NCBI GenBank assembly: GCA_947247005.1
Contig: OX365948.1
Span: 5,084,001 to 5,148,000 of the forward strand
Reading direction: 5' to 3'
Source: Spisula solida
Lineage: Eukaryota; Mollusca; Bivalvia; Venerida; Mactridae
DNA length: 64,000 nt
Shown here: one piece after another, positions 25,843 to 36,605 of the stretch
How positions within the stretch are numbered: the stretch's first letter is position 1
How the letters are laid out: the number at the start of each line of letters is the position of its first letter
The notes under the pieces: model-generated
Seen by the model: the letters and a program-made list of their open reading frames with translations, nothing else
Databases searched by the model: none
What the model was told of the DNA's origin: nothing
Position numbers and translations under genes: made by a program

Positions 25843-26513
25843 TTGTCGGTGAATAAAACACGGGCAGGAGTTCGGATGCGGAAAAATTAAATCACGAGTG
25901 CGTAGCACGAGTGATTTAATTTTCCGCATCCGAACGAGTGCCCGTGTTTTATTCACCGACAATATACAAGAACAGAGTTTTTATTCTGATTCTAAATACG
26001 ATAATATCCCGCACTATTTAACTGCGCGCATTCCATTTTCACCCATTTGACATTGAACATAATTCCACGCTGAAATTGAGTGGCTTATTAGCTGGTACAA
26101 TTACCTCCCTCGTTAATGAAAACGACCTTCGTAATTTTCTGAAGGAAATACCACATTTTAAACATTGAAACAATTTTAATAACACGAGTATATGGTATCT
26201 ATTTCATAAAATGAAAAATATAAATGAATTGATTATCAGAAGCTTTAATAAAACTTGGTTTCTAGAGTATATTGGAGTTTCTAAAAATAGATGCGTCATA
26301 GCTGTAACACTGGATTCTCGTGCAACTCGCCTTGTCATCGTGACTCGTAGAAAATGTTACTATAAAGTTTACGTTCATTCATTCATAAATATGTCACGTG
26401 ATACTGGGCGTAAATAGAAACAGCCAATTTGATAGGTATGTTTTATGGGGGTAATAATATATTGTTAGGTCCGCTCTATATTTAATGGATTAATCCGCAG
26501 ATCGTGTTAGAAT
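25843..26513 (+). mobile_element. Palindromic element P1, longest copy
   Basis: It opens with a near-perfect palindrome. The left arm 25843-25902 (TTGTCGGTGAATAAAACACG onwards) matches the right arm 25905-25962 around a centre at CGTAGC. A 550-bp body follows and ends at GATCGTGTTAGAAT. The same 3' end occurs in the copies at 29450-29970 and, inverted, at 44652-44945, which fixes that boundary. The duplicate segment at 31.4 kb lacks the element. The body includes a short open stretch ending at 26167 that is shared with copy 2. No transposase is evident. The class is unknown. Confidence 0.75.
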
Positions 26514-26592
26514 AAACTTTTGCATACCGATACTCCGATAGACGCAGCCAATTATTGATTTATTTTGGTCGAGATCATCGGTTATATTTGTC

Positions 26593-26919
26593 GTGACATG
26601 GTTGTTACGAATTCAAGCATTTTTTGCACGTATATATACTGCGTTGCTATTCGTATACATACGTTACATTACGTTTGATACTATTTGTATATATACGGCG
26701 TTCAATATTAAATGTGTGTTGACTTTATCTCCGGATTTGCTTGACTTACTGATGCGACAGGTTGTGAAAAGTAATGTTTTGGACGTTGTACTTTTTCAAC
26801 TATTCACTTATTTTCTTCTTTGGCCTATGCTGTTTCTGCTGAACATAGTTAGTATTATAGTTTGCGACGAATGTATGTCTAAAACAGCTCAGCTGAATAC
26901 ATCTATAGATGTGGCATAG
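26593..26919 (+). other. Candidate membrane-protein exon, weak
   Basis: A 108-codon open frame is rich in hydrophobic residues, with plausible membrane segments near residues 10-30 and 65-88. In the middle lies SPDLLDLLMRQ. The DNA encoding that block (for example GACTTACTGATGCGACAGG) is almost identical in the duplicate at about 31568-31610, while flanking sequence has drifted and frames do not stay open together. In copy 1 the block is followed by GTTGTG, and in copy 2 by GCTGTG. A conserved exon, another conserved element or chance remain possible; no family was recognised. Confidence 0.25.
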
Positions 26920-27480
26920 TATTAAATGATTCACTTTAAATTAGTAATGATGTGTAGTAATATATTTCATACAAACATTATGTAATTGATAGCTGCTATG
27001 TTCAATGTGTACTAACTTTCTCACTCAAACACAAATAATTCTTCAGCGAGAGTGCCATTAGACACGCACATTACAATCCAAACATTTGGCAAAATGTGTC
27101 ACATAGATTCTTATAATGTTTTATTATATCTTTAGCATCGTTATGTATAATTCAGAGCAAATGGTAACTAGTTTGACACCATAACAGGACATATTCTCAT
27201 TGCTCAACAGTTTATTCAACGTAATTAAATATGTATCTAGGGAAATCTATATGTCAAGGTCTAGCTTTAATAGATTAACATACCTTTGAAGCGTAAATAT
27301 CGTTATAATTTCTGAACATATTGTGCCAAAATTCAGCAATTTATCAGCATCAAATCCGTACAGGGAATATTTTCAGAGAATCTGTCCCCAGAATGCAATA
27401 ATCATGCAATGTTTTAGTTATAAGTCCTATTGAATTAATGATTATCACAATTTACGCACGTATGTTAATACTCATTTTCT

Positions 27481-28140
27481 GGAATAATTGTTCATTCTAG
27501 ATAATCCGAATTCGATTAATATTAATTATTTTCCCCGCTAAAATAACAATATAATTTTGACCTTAGGGGTATCTGCACCAACATTGCTGGATGTAACATT
27601 ACCATGATTTTAAACACGACATAATTATATGATTTGTTACAAACAATAAATCTTCATTATACTATTTTTATGATTGCAAATATAAGTATATTTCTTATAA
27701 CCTCGTGGTAATTTATACAATCAATCGTGAGTGTGAGATGTCGATAAGCTGATAAAAGTTCGGGAACTAGATCTTAACTCTAAAAATTACGTGACATGCG
27801 TCCTTTATATGTTTAATACCGGTAATAGCAATTGGGCAGTTGAAATCTTATAATTTTTAGTTTACATGGGATCAATGAAATAGCATAGTATTACCAGTGG
27901 TGTTCCGCTTTAATAGTAATAACACTCTTACCTTTATGTTACTGCATTTGTGAGAAACATTTTGTATCAAAACCCTATGTTATTTCTGTGTAATCCACAA
28001 TAAAGTTCAAAAGCGTGTCAAAAACATGTATAGATAAACCACAATCGTTCGGGCGTAACTGTACTTTTAATAATGAAATAATCCAGGTAAAAGGGGTGTA
28101 TTCGGATAAGAAATATATTATTTGAAATTGTAGCTTACAT
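27481..28140. other. AT-rich DNA, nothing recognised
   Basis: No coding, RNA or repeat features were found between the end of D2 and the tRNA-like unit. Confidence 0.45.
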
Positions 28141-28142
28141 CG

Positions 28143-28222
28143 TCCTCCATGGCGCAGTAGGCTAAGCTACTGCTTATGAAACTAAATAGATTTTTTTTCT
28201 GGGTTCGAATCCCACCCATTTT
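28143..28222 (+). mobile_element. tRNA-like unit or SINE head
   Basis: ATGGCGCAGTAGGCTAAGC provides an A box and GGGTTCGAATCCC a perfect B box at about 28201-28213. Four of five T-arm base pairs form, but the acceptor ends do not pair and the anticodon region contains a T run that would stop polymerase III. It is a pseudogene or SINE head, not a working tRNA. Confidence 0.55.
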
Positions 28223-28683
28223 GAATATTTTTTAAATTTTGCTAAATAAAACATTCGCGTGCATGTCTATTTTTATATATATTTCTAAAATATATCTATT
28301 TCCTTTGTACATTTTTTCTGTATTTTAATCCTTGAAAACACTCCCACGTCAAGACTGTTGAACAGAGATATCGGTCAACGGTCACCCGAACTGTGCTCCC
28401 TGTATAACCTGGGTAAACGCTTATTAATGTTGAAGTTTCTAAAGAATATTCTTAGAGTGGTGATTCCAATTCTAATTCCAGCGAAACCAATGTTGAAAAT
28501 ATTTTGTAATTCAACCCGATTGTCATCTGAGCAATAAATACAATATCCAGGGCAGGCTTAAATCGTAAAATAAACGAAACAAAGCAACTTTGTATTTAAC
28601 GTTAAATATAATTTTATTATTCATTAAGTAATAAAATATATGAAAAAACACTCATGTATTATAATAATAAAATTATTGAAAAA

Positions 28684-28790
28684 GAGTTTAGCAGCGGACT
28701 CGAACCCACAGCCTATATAAAAAGAAATGTTCTGAGTACAGACTAGTTCAGAGTATAGATCATCTTAACCACTAGGCCACGCTGTCAACT
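28684..28790 (-). mobile_element. tRNA-like unit, inverted
   Basis: On the minus strand, AGCGTGGCCTAGTGGTTAAG gives a good A box and GTGGGTTCGAGTCCG a good B box. The boxes are separated by about 70 bases, longer than in a normal tRNA, so this is a tRNA-Ser/Leu-like relic with an insertion or a SINE head. It faces the unit at 28143-28222 from 500 bases away. Confidence 0.5.
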
Positions 28791-28917
28791 TGAAAGATAT
28801 CGTGAATTTATAAGATATATTCATAATATATTGGAAAAATAACGGTAAATATCGTTTCAACCTTAGCAAATGAACTCGCCCAAAGGTCATATTACGAAGG
28901 TCGTTGTACATCTATAG

Positions 28918-29152
28918 TTCAGCAGTTTTACTGTTGTAACTAGGTCATTCAGCGAAGGCGTTCCGCATTTTGTTTGCTGAATCTTTTCCACTGGGTCATT
29001 CAGCTAGTTATAATTTATTATACTTTTCGACAGCTTGGACTTGGACGGATCTGCGCTTGTTTAGTTGGGCTTTGTGCTTTGTGTGTTTTTAATGTTTTCT
29101 GTGCTCGGCTGGTTGAGTGCTGCCTTCCCTGTCTGACTTAATATAATCTTTT
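28918..29152 (+). repeat. Dispersed repeat R1, internally deleted copy
   Basis: The copy contains GTAACTAGGTCATTCAGCG near 28937, then jumps directly to the TATACTTTTCGACAGCTTGG and GTGCTCGGCTGGTTGAG blocks, and ends at GTCTGACTTAATATAATC. The order matches the long copies with one internal deletion. Confidence 0.8.
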
Positions 29153-29449
29153 TGGTATTGTTTTGTATATCCTACTCATTAGGGTAATCCAACTGACATC
29201 GCAATTTGACCCATCCTTAATTATTAGACGCGTGTTTTCCTGAAGAGACATTGATTCCAAGTATTTTTCAAGCAAGTCTTTTTAAAATGCGTGTCGGAGC
29301 GAAAACATACGCATTAGTCGAAGAAGTTCATTGGTTAATTCGGTAGAGAAGAAAGGCTTTATAAAGCGACCCTTTAATTACAACTAACCTTTATTTACAC
29401 ATACTGAATTCTGTGTCCGTACATGTGGCCGTCACTATTGATTTATTTG

Positions 29450-29970
29450 TTCCGCATCCGAACTCCTGCCCGTGTTTTATTCACCGACAAAATATAAGAA
29501 CAGAGTTTTTATTATTTACTATTTTACTGCGCGCATTTAATTTTCACCACTTTGACATTGAACATAATTCCACGCTGAAATTGAATGGGTTATTAGCTGG
29601 TACAATTACTTCCCTCGTTAATGAAAACGACTTTCTTAATTTTCTGAATGAAATAACACATTTTAAACATTGAAACAATTTTAATAACATGAGTATTGGG
29701 TATCTTTTTCATGAAATGAAAAATATAAATTAATTGATTATCAGGAGTTTTGATAAAAATAGATGCGTCATAGCTGTAACACTGGATACTCGTTAGCGAC
29801 TCGTTGAAGATTTTACTATAAAGTTTACGTTAGTTTATTCATAAATATGTCACGTGATACGGGGCGTAAATAGTAACAGCCAATTTGATAGGTATGTTTT
29901 ATTGCTGTAATAATACATGCCCTGGTTTGCTCTATGCGTATATGGATTAATCCGCAGATCGTGTTAGAAT
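29450..29970 (+). mobile_element. Palindromic element P1, copy 2
   Basis: It begins inside the palindrome (CCGCATCCGAACTCCTGCCC at about 29452), so only one arm is present. It then follows copy 1 closely to the shared end GATCGTGTTAGAAT at about 29969. A 48-codon stretch ending at 29673 aligns with copy 1 without gaps (shared peptide words LAGTITSLVNEND and HFKH before the stop). By eye about three codon differences are silent and seven change the residue, which argues against selection on the protein since the copies separated. Confidence 0.75.
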
Positions 29971-30089
29971 TGTTACATGTACATACTAATTCCTGCATAC
30001 AATACATACTGTTGAGCTAGGTGTCTAACGTTCGGAATTCAAGGCCTTTTCGCTATTTCTATTTCTTCATTCCTTTAAATGTCTTGAGT

Positions 30090-33000
30090 GACCTTTTGTA
30101 AAGTTATTAGTACATCAGTATTTATCGTAGCCAAAAATATCAAATATAATATATCTGTAGTTAATTATATTGACTTACAAATGCCGTTTATGCTAATATG
30201 GTGTATACAATATGTAACATAGCAACTTATTAATAAATATTCTTTGGAAGTCATATATCATTTCTTGGAGAACAGCTTTTATATAAAAGTTTCGTACAGA
30301 AATGACTAATGTCAGTAACCCCTTATGCCCCGGTGAACGCCTTGCCCATATTAATTAGCTAAGTCCGTCAGGCAGCTCTAGTTTGGTAGAAATATTGGAT
30401 TTTGTTACAATGCTTTGATTGACTTTGGGTTTCAACAACGTGAACGTTTTGGTTTACATTTTCAATGATACGAACTAACACAATCACTATATGCTTTTCC
30501 CGCATCAGTAGATGCCGGGGTATAGAAACGTAATACGATATTTACACGTTCACACTTTTAAGATTTGTTAAGTGTGTATTGCATACTCAAAAGAGACAAT
30601 CGTCACTTTCGTGAGCTCGTACCGATGTTTTATAACTGTTAGTATTATAAGTATCTCTTTCTAGCTTCTATTTTGTTTCTATAAAGGTGTATATACATGT
30701 TAGTTCATTAAGTAGTCTTGTATTCTCGTGGATTGTACTAATTCAAAGTGATATTGCATATGCCTTTGGCTTCTATACATTCAAGCGGAAGAGAGCGTCA
30801 CTTTCTGTGTAACTTGAGTTTTACCAATTCAGATGTCAATAATGCACGAATATAATCTACATAGTACTTGCAATATAATGAAATATATTACATCGAAACC
30901 ACTTAATGCGAATCATATTATTGCATTATGCATGACAGACAGTTTAGGCGGCATTCCGTTGGATGGCCAGCAATATGTATGACCTGACAAAATAGCTCAT
31001 ACATTCAGGACAACGTCGTTCACTTCCATTCTAAATACAGCGCTTTTAAACGATACATTATAAGCAGCATTTGCTTCCCCACAACCTTACTTGCATTCTT
31101 CATAATTATTAAGAAAAGTCATCATTATCTATTGTTTGGAATAGTCCGGAAAAAAGCAATATTATTCCGTAAGCATTATTATCGATGACCACGTATTCCT
31201 AGCATCTGAAATCAGGAGGGCATTCACATTAGATTGCCCAATTTATATGACATGGACATCCTCTTGGCAATATATTAAATTTCCTCCATACAATTGCCTT
31301 GTGAGTGAAAGCATAATATATAGGCTTAACGAAACATCGTAATTATTTAATCACTAATTGTGTGGGGACAAGCAAAATCCCACAATAGCATGTCCAAATT
31401 GTATACTAAGAGCTAGTAATATATCTTTGTGTCAGCTTTCCCTATCGACAAGGCTTATACATATATATATATACAATGTAGTTATGGTACTTTTGTGGTG
31501 CCTTTGGTATACAAATGTCATTGTTCTGTTCCTCTTGTTTCTATTAGTACATGTATACGGATTCCAATGATTTTATCTCCAGATTTGCTTGACTTACTGA
31601 TGCGACAGGCTGTGCACATCGAGTTATATTCTTTTCGCTGTTGCTTTTCATGTAACTGTTCATTTATGTGCTATGCCATGTTTTGTTTTCGGTCATAATT
31701 ATTATTATATTTTGCGACTAGTACTTCAGTTATCATGATTGTGTATACATAAAGAATCAGAGAAGTTATAAACTTGAATTAGTAATAATATGTACTACTT
31801 CTTCAGAAGTATGCACTTGATAGCTGCTTTGTTTGATGTCTATTTTGCGCACATACACCCAAACGATTTATAAACGCACCACTTATGATGAAAACATTGT
31901 TTTGGGTTATGTGACTTCAGGTAAATAATCTTCAGTCTATGCACAATGTGTTATGTAAAGTTAATATCACTATAACGACTTTGAAATAAGTTATGATATG
32001 CTTAGCAGGGTGACCCATGGATATGAAAGTCACGATTTCTAAACAGGGGAAATTAAATCTTTTGAAATTGTACTACAATATTCACCTTTTCATAGGCAAG
32101 GATGAAACTTATAATGATATAGTATTAACTTATCCGTTGACCCCCTGCATTCAACTTACATTGTATGTAGTAATGCGGAACTGATTAAACTGACGAAAAA
32201 TGTGTTTGTGTTGCCCCCCCTCCCTGGCTCAGTGCCATAACATTAGGCTGGTCTGTCCGTAGTCGGTCATTCGCAAAGAATCGCGGTTCTGAGCACACAA
32301 TCGTCGTATGATGGCAGCTGAACTGACCTGCTAAGGTCCTAAGGCTCGTTTAAGCTTGTACTGAAACCGGAAGCAACCATACAAATAGTTTGAGCTAAGC
32401 GCAGTAAGAAAAGAAACATTTGAAAATGTGTTAATGCTGTTTTTTCAATGTGTACACATACAGTGTACAAATTAAAGCGAAAATATCGATCAGTTATGTT
32501 GACGCGATCGTGGTGCACGTGCAAAACATGCAAAAACAGAAATGGTGTGCTGGCGCGATATTTCGAATTATGAATTTGTATTTTCTGTTCCTTATTTAAT
32601 GATTATAAACTTGAGAGATACTGTAGACTATGAATTTGGGAAGAAAATTAATTTTGACAAAATACGGTTATTTTCTACACTTGTGCGTTTTTAAATCATT
32701 TGAGTGTACATATGATTCGTTAAGTTTGTGCGTGTTAATAATATATTTAGCACCGCTGTTTTTAAATATGAGTACATAATGATCAGATGCATAGAGCTTT
32801 ACGCAATAACAGGGCACAATATAGCATTCTGCTAATTGTTTGACAGTTCATCCGTTCAAGGTAATAACAATAAAACGTAATTATCATCCATGCGTCTAGG
32901 GAAATTTATATGTAAAGCTCGTCGTACGTTTGATACATTTACATATCTTTGATGAGTTAATATTGTTGTAATTCCTGGACATAATGTGTCATAATTCAGC

Positions 33001-33120
33001 AATTCATAACCATTAAATCTGAGCCCGGGGAACAATTTCATAGTAACTGTCGCCATAATGCATCGCTCTTGCAGTCACAGTGCTTTGCTTATAATGCAGA
33101 TTGAATTAATGATTAATACA
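30090..33120. repeat. Duplicated segment D2, copy 2, with extra 5' portion
   Basis: From about 30600 onward this is the partner of 24950-27480. Its first 200 bases relate instead to 17690-18052 and 19354-19450. The whole region is therefore part of a family of related segments with different surviving parts. It contains single unexpanded sequence where copy 1 has the 35-bp array, and lacks the P1 insertion. Open frames at 31358-31570 and 31429-31698 are not maintained in copy 1 apart from the SPDLLDLLMRQ block. Confidence 0.7.
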
Positions 33121-33234
33121 GTCTACAAAGGTTTGTTGATACTCATTTGACCTGTTTACTACAATCACGCATTATTTGTACGGCTACGTGGATTGATTAC
33201 CATTTACTGTTATTCTTAAACGTTTTAGGAATTT

Positions 33235-33365
33235 GGCGGTTGAAATGAGGTCTGCTGGCCCTTTCTTACAACCTAAACTGATTATTTAGCATTTTATCGC
33301 TCAAACTATGCCATTCAGCGGTTTAAAGCTGACACTAGGCTTCAGCTTTTTTATAGCAGAGAACA
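33235..33365. repeat. Possible R1 fragment
   Basis: The words TATGCCATTCAGCGG and GACACTAGGCTTCAGC resemble the 5' internal motifs of R1, but the constant 3' block is absent. It is a weak call. Confidence 0.3.
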
Positions 33366-35320
33366 AGCACCGGCAAGCTCATAGCATTGTACACGTTAAT
33401 TTAAAAGATTACACCTGCATCTCATACCAGTATTTATATCACTAACACATACTTTGTGAAAACATAACTGCATCTAAATCAATGTTGGGTGGGTCGGAGC
33501 TTGTAGAACGTTATTTAATTGACATTAAACATTGAGTTTAAACATTCAATGGTAAAAAACTTGACTTAATGCGGACTCATGCACGTTCATGTACCGTTGC
33601 CAAGTTACAATTTTGGTATTGGTTACATTGTTGGAAGTGGAGAATTGCAAGACTATGCCATTAATGTTTTAAAGAGCCAGATGCTGAAATTGAGGAATGT
33701 ATCAAATGCGTTTGGGCTGGTTATGGCCAAATTTATTGAGTCAATGTCTGAAATACATCACAATGTTTTGGTTATGTAGGTTGGTAAAACTATCGAACCA
33801 TCTTGAAAGTTACACATTCCTGCCAACAATAGAGGTGTTAATATAAATCTTAACCATGTACATATGCATACATCTATTTGAAAGCTCACACTATCTCAAG
33901 ACACACCTAAAATGGATACCAATAGGTATTGCCAACAGAAAATTAGGACCCGAATTATTTTCCATCCGGAGTACATGACAGAGACAAAAACGCTCAGTTA
34001 TAACAAAACCCCCGTTTCTATCCTTACCAAAAACATTTTAATAACAAATAGCAAAAACTGAAATTATATTTTCTATATACAAAAGAATGAGAAAACATAT
34101 AGCAATGGCTGAAATTAAAGTTTCTATATAAAAAAGAATGAGAATTCAGGATCCGAAAATCTGAAATTCAATTTTCAACAAAAGTTTGATTAAAAAAAAA
34201 CATAAAATCAAGCATTATTAGTGAGCCTTTGTATATTTAAAACCTACACCTACGCAATTGGTTATGAATGCCCGAACGTTGGGGAAGTGATAATTAATGG
34301 TTTGTCTAGTTCACACCTCATTATGATCAGTGATGAATCAATTTGATAAAGTGTACCTACATATTTCTACATGTAATTATGAATGAAGTTATCAGAACAT
34401 TTGCTATGTATATTTGATATTTATGGATCACTGTTCGCATTTGCCATGCTTGCTATGATGGTATTAACTGTAAAAACAATTCGTCGCCATTGTTCAAGTA
34501 GGTACCATGTAATGAATGAAATACAATATGTATATACAATATGTATAGAAAAAAAATTGAAAGACAAACATGACATGTGTGTAGTTCATTATATTTATAC
34601 GAATGACAATTACAGTAACGGACGTTACATTTCAGTATAAATGTATTAGAATATTCATAATTGCTTGTCAAAATTAGTGCTATGTGTTTTTCCCTTTTAG
34701 AAATAAAATAAGGTGTATCAGGTTATAACAAATAGTTGTGTTATTTGTTATTCGGTTGTTTAATGAAAAGTTTAAGGATAGTAACGGAGGTTTCTTTTAT
34801 TATAGTGATATCCTAAACGTGATCATGTACAAAGATGTAATAAAGAAGTATATATAAAACACAAACAGATACGTTTAAATATTAAAACAGATTTGCAATG
34901 AGAAAATACAAATATGCCTCGTTACCAAATAGTTACACTTTGGTAACGTAAAATACCACTACTAGTAAGAAAAGCATAGGCTACTGTAATTAATTTGTTG
35001 CAAACATGTACTTTATATCCTTGTTTATCTATTTGTACTAGAAACAAACATGACTATTTGATATAGTGATTATAAATAATAAGTTTTCACCTTTAAATGT
35101 GCCCAAGGGTAATCCCTATGCACCCAACTGATTTTATTCAGTAAATATGTGCTAAATCATAATCAAAAGAGAAAAAAACTTCATACCAAAAATCCAGGTT
35201 CAGACTAGGTCCAGGCCCACCCCATCTGGATCCGCACACGCTCAGTGTATGATAATTGTTATTTCCGTGATTCTTGTGCACAAAACTTATGAGTACACAT
35301 TAAACCATTGTATATGCATC
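33366..35320. other. AT-rich DNA, nothing firm
   Basis: A two-unit tandem duplication with a period of about 53 bases lies near 34047-34145 (CTGAAATTATATTTTCTATA versus CTGAAATTAAAGTTTCTATA). The frame at 34383-34640 starts with a hydrophobic run (CIFDIYGSLFAFAMLAMMVL) followed by a possible splice donor (AAGTAGGTACC near 34499). It could be a signal-peptide exon, but nothing supports a gene around it. Confidence 0.35.
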
Positions 35321-35322
35321 TA

Positions 35323-35845
35323 CATATGAGCCAGTCCCCAGGAAACCCTGCTATATTGACATTATGTAATTGCTGCATGTAACAAGCTTTTAAAAAAGCT
35401 TTCAACTAAGAAAAAATGGCATATCAATAGATTCAACTTAAAATCATTTATCCAAGTACTCTGCTTGAGAAAAACGAGGAGTTAGTTGTTTAAAACATTA
35501 GTAGTCTTTCTCTAATTGTGAACGGTTACAATTTGGATGTATATTTTAAAACTTAAAACATCAATCTAAAACTTGATACCATTTTGACCAGTTTACATCA
35601 AGAATTGATCAAATGCAGTATTTATAAAGTATTTGTTACAGCGACGTCGGATAACGTTTGAATGACGCTTGCGACGTCACGCATATAGGGTCTGAATAGA
35701 GCCTCAACAAAACAGCTGTAACTTCCTTAAAAATCATGATATTAACAAACTTTCTTTTGCATTTTGCTTCATTAAGATTACTCTTTCTGATAATAAAAAA
35801 TCTCAAAATCAAAATATCCGGTTTTCCTGGAGACTGGCTCATATG
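35323..35845. mobile_element. MITE family M1, complete copy
   Basis: Inverted ends start CATATGAGCCAGTC at 35323 and finish GACTGGCTCATATG at 35845, matching for about 30 bases with few mismatches. TA flanks both sides. The element is 523 bp and contains no transposase. A second copy lies in the 3' untranslated part of the LINE at 42574-43145. Frames at 35636-35989 and 35736-35921 cross its ends and are not genes. Confidence 0.88.
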
Positions 35846-36049
35846 TATATCCTTAGATTTCTTATGCATTAATTTAATTATTTTGGTAAAAATATATATT
35901 TGGCTAGGCGAAATAAGCTGAATTTGAGAGCCTGTCGAGAAACAAGTATGCATTTTTCCTTGCATATATAAACATGAAATATTAACCATTCCAAAATCAT
36001 CTTACATCATATAATAATACATAAAATTAGTGAGGACAGCTTTCTTGTG

Positions 36050-36605
36050 AGCTTTCTACTTCAAAAATCTCTACGAGCTTGTAGACAACTCGAAGATCGG
36101 TGAAACATTTTCACCGAGCTCCCGAGTCCTCTACGAGTTGCAAAAATCTGTACGATGATCTTTCGAGTTTACGATGTCCGTACGGACTCCGTACGAACTT
36201 GCTAAAATTCGACTCACACGGAGCTCGTACGATCAATGTGACCAGGGTCTTAAAATAGATAATTAAAATTCGCTGAATATATCCATTATTGTCGCACGGA
36301 CACCGTACGGCCATCGTGCGGTCACCGTACGGACACCGTACAAGTTATCTGCGAGCTAAGATTGATCTACGAGCACCGTGCGATGTACGGCCGGGCTCCT
36401 TGCGAGCCCCGTATGGTGTCCGTATCGATATTACGATGTCCGTACGGATATCGTACGATTGCATCTCTTTAAATTGTACGAGGTCCGTACGAGCTGTGAC
36501 CAGACCCTACGAATGAAAAAATACGGTTAGGATTTCAAACATTGTGGACTCGTACGAGCTGGTAAATTCGAACGGATATCGTACGAGCTTTGTGACCGTA
36601 GCATA
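36050..36605. repeat. Cluster of CGTACG palindromes
   Basis: About ten CGTACG hexamers lie within 560 bases, mostly as GTCCGTACGGA and TCGTACGAGCT, in otherwise AT-rich, CpG-poor DNA. Three subunits each end in a TACGA-GC/TC word followed by TGTGACC (36237-36243, 36495-36501 and 36591-36597), which gives the cluster a modular look. Frames at 36111-36314 and 36289-36516 only reflect the repeat. It may be a decayed satellite or a palindrome-rich transposon end; I know of no assigned class. Confidence 0.7.

Larger units (their letters stand above)
24950..27480. repeat. Duplicated segment D2, copy 1
   Basis: This segment aligns in order with about 30600-33120. Shared words are AGCAATATGTATGACCT near 25229 and 30969, TTATATGACATGGACATCC near 25528 and 31243, TCTAGGGAAAT near 27236 and 32896, and TTGAATTAATGATTA near 27431 and 33101. 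The two copies differ by many small changes and by the P1 insertion at 25843-26513, which only this copy has. Confidence 0.75.

Noticed and set aside
28143..28222. Functional tRNA gene
   Set aside because: The acceptor ends do not pair and an internal T run would terminate polymerase III; only the A and B boxes survive.
32205..32345. Possible SINE (CCTGGCTCAGTGCC and nearby words)
   Set aside because: An A-box-like word is present but no convincing B box follows at the right distance.
36111..36516. Arginine-rich repeated protein in the CGTACG cluster
   Set aside because: The repeats come from the palindromic DNA words and appear on both strands, with no start or splice context.
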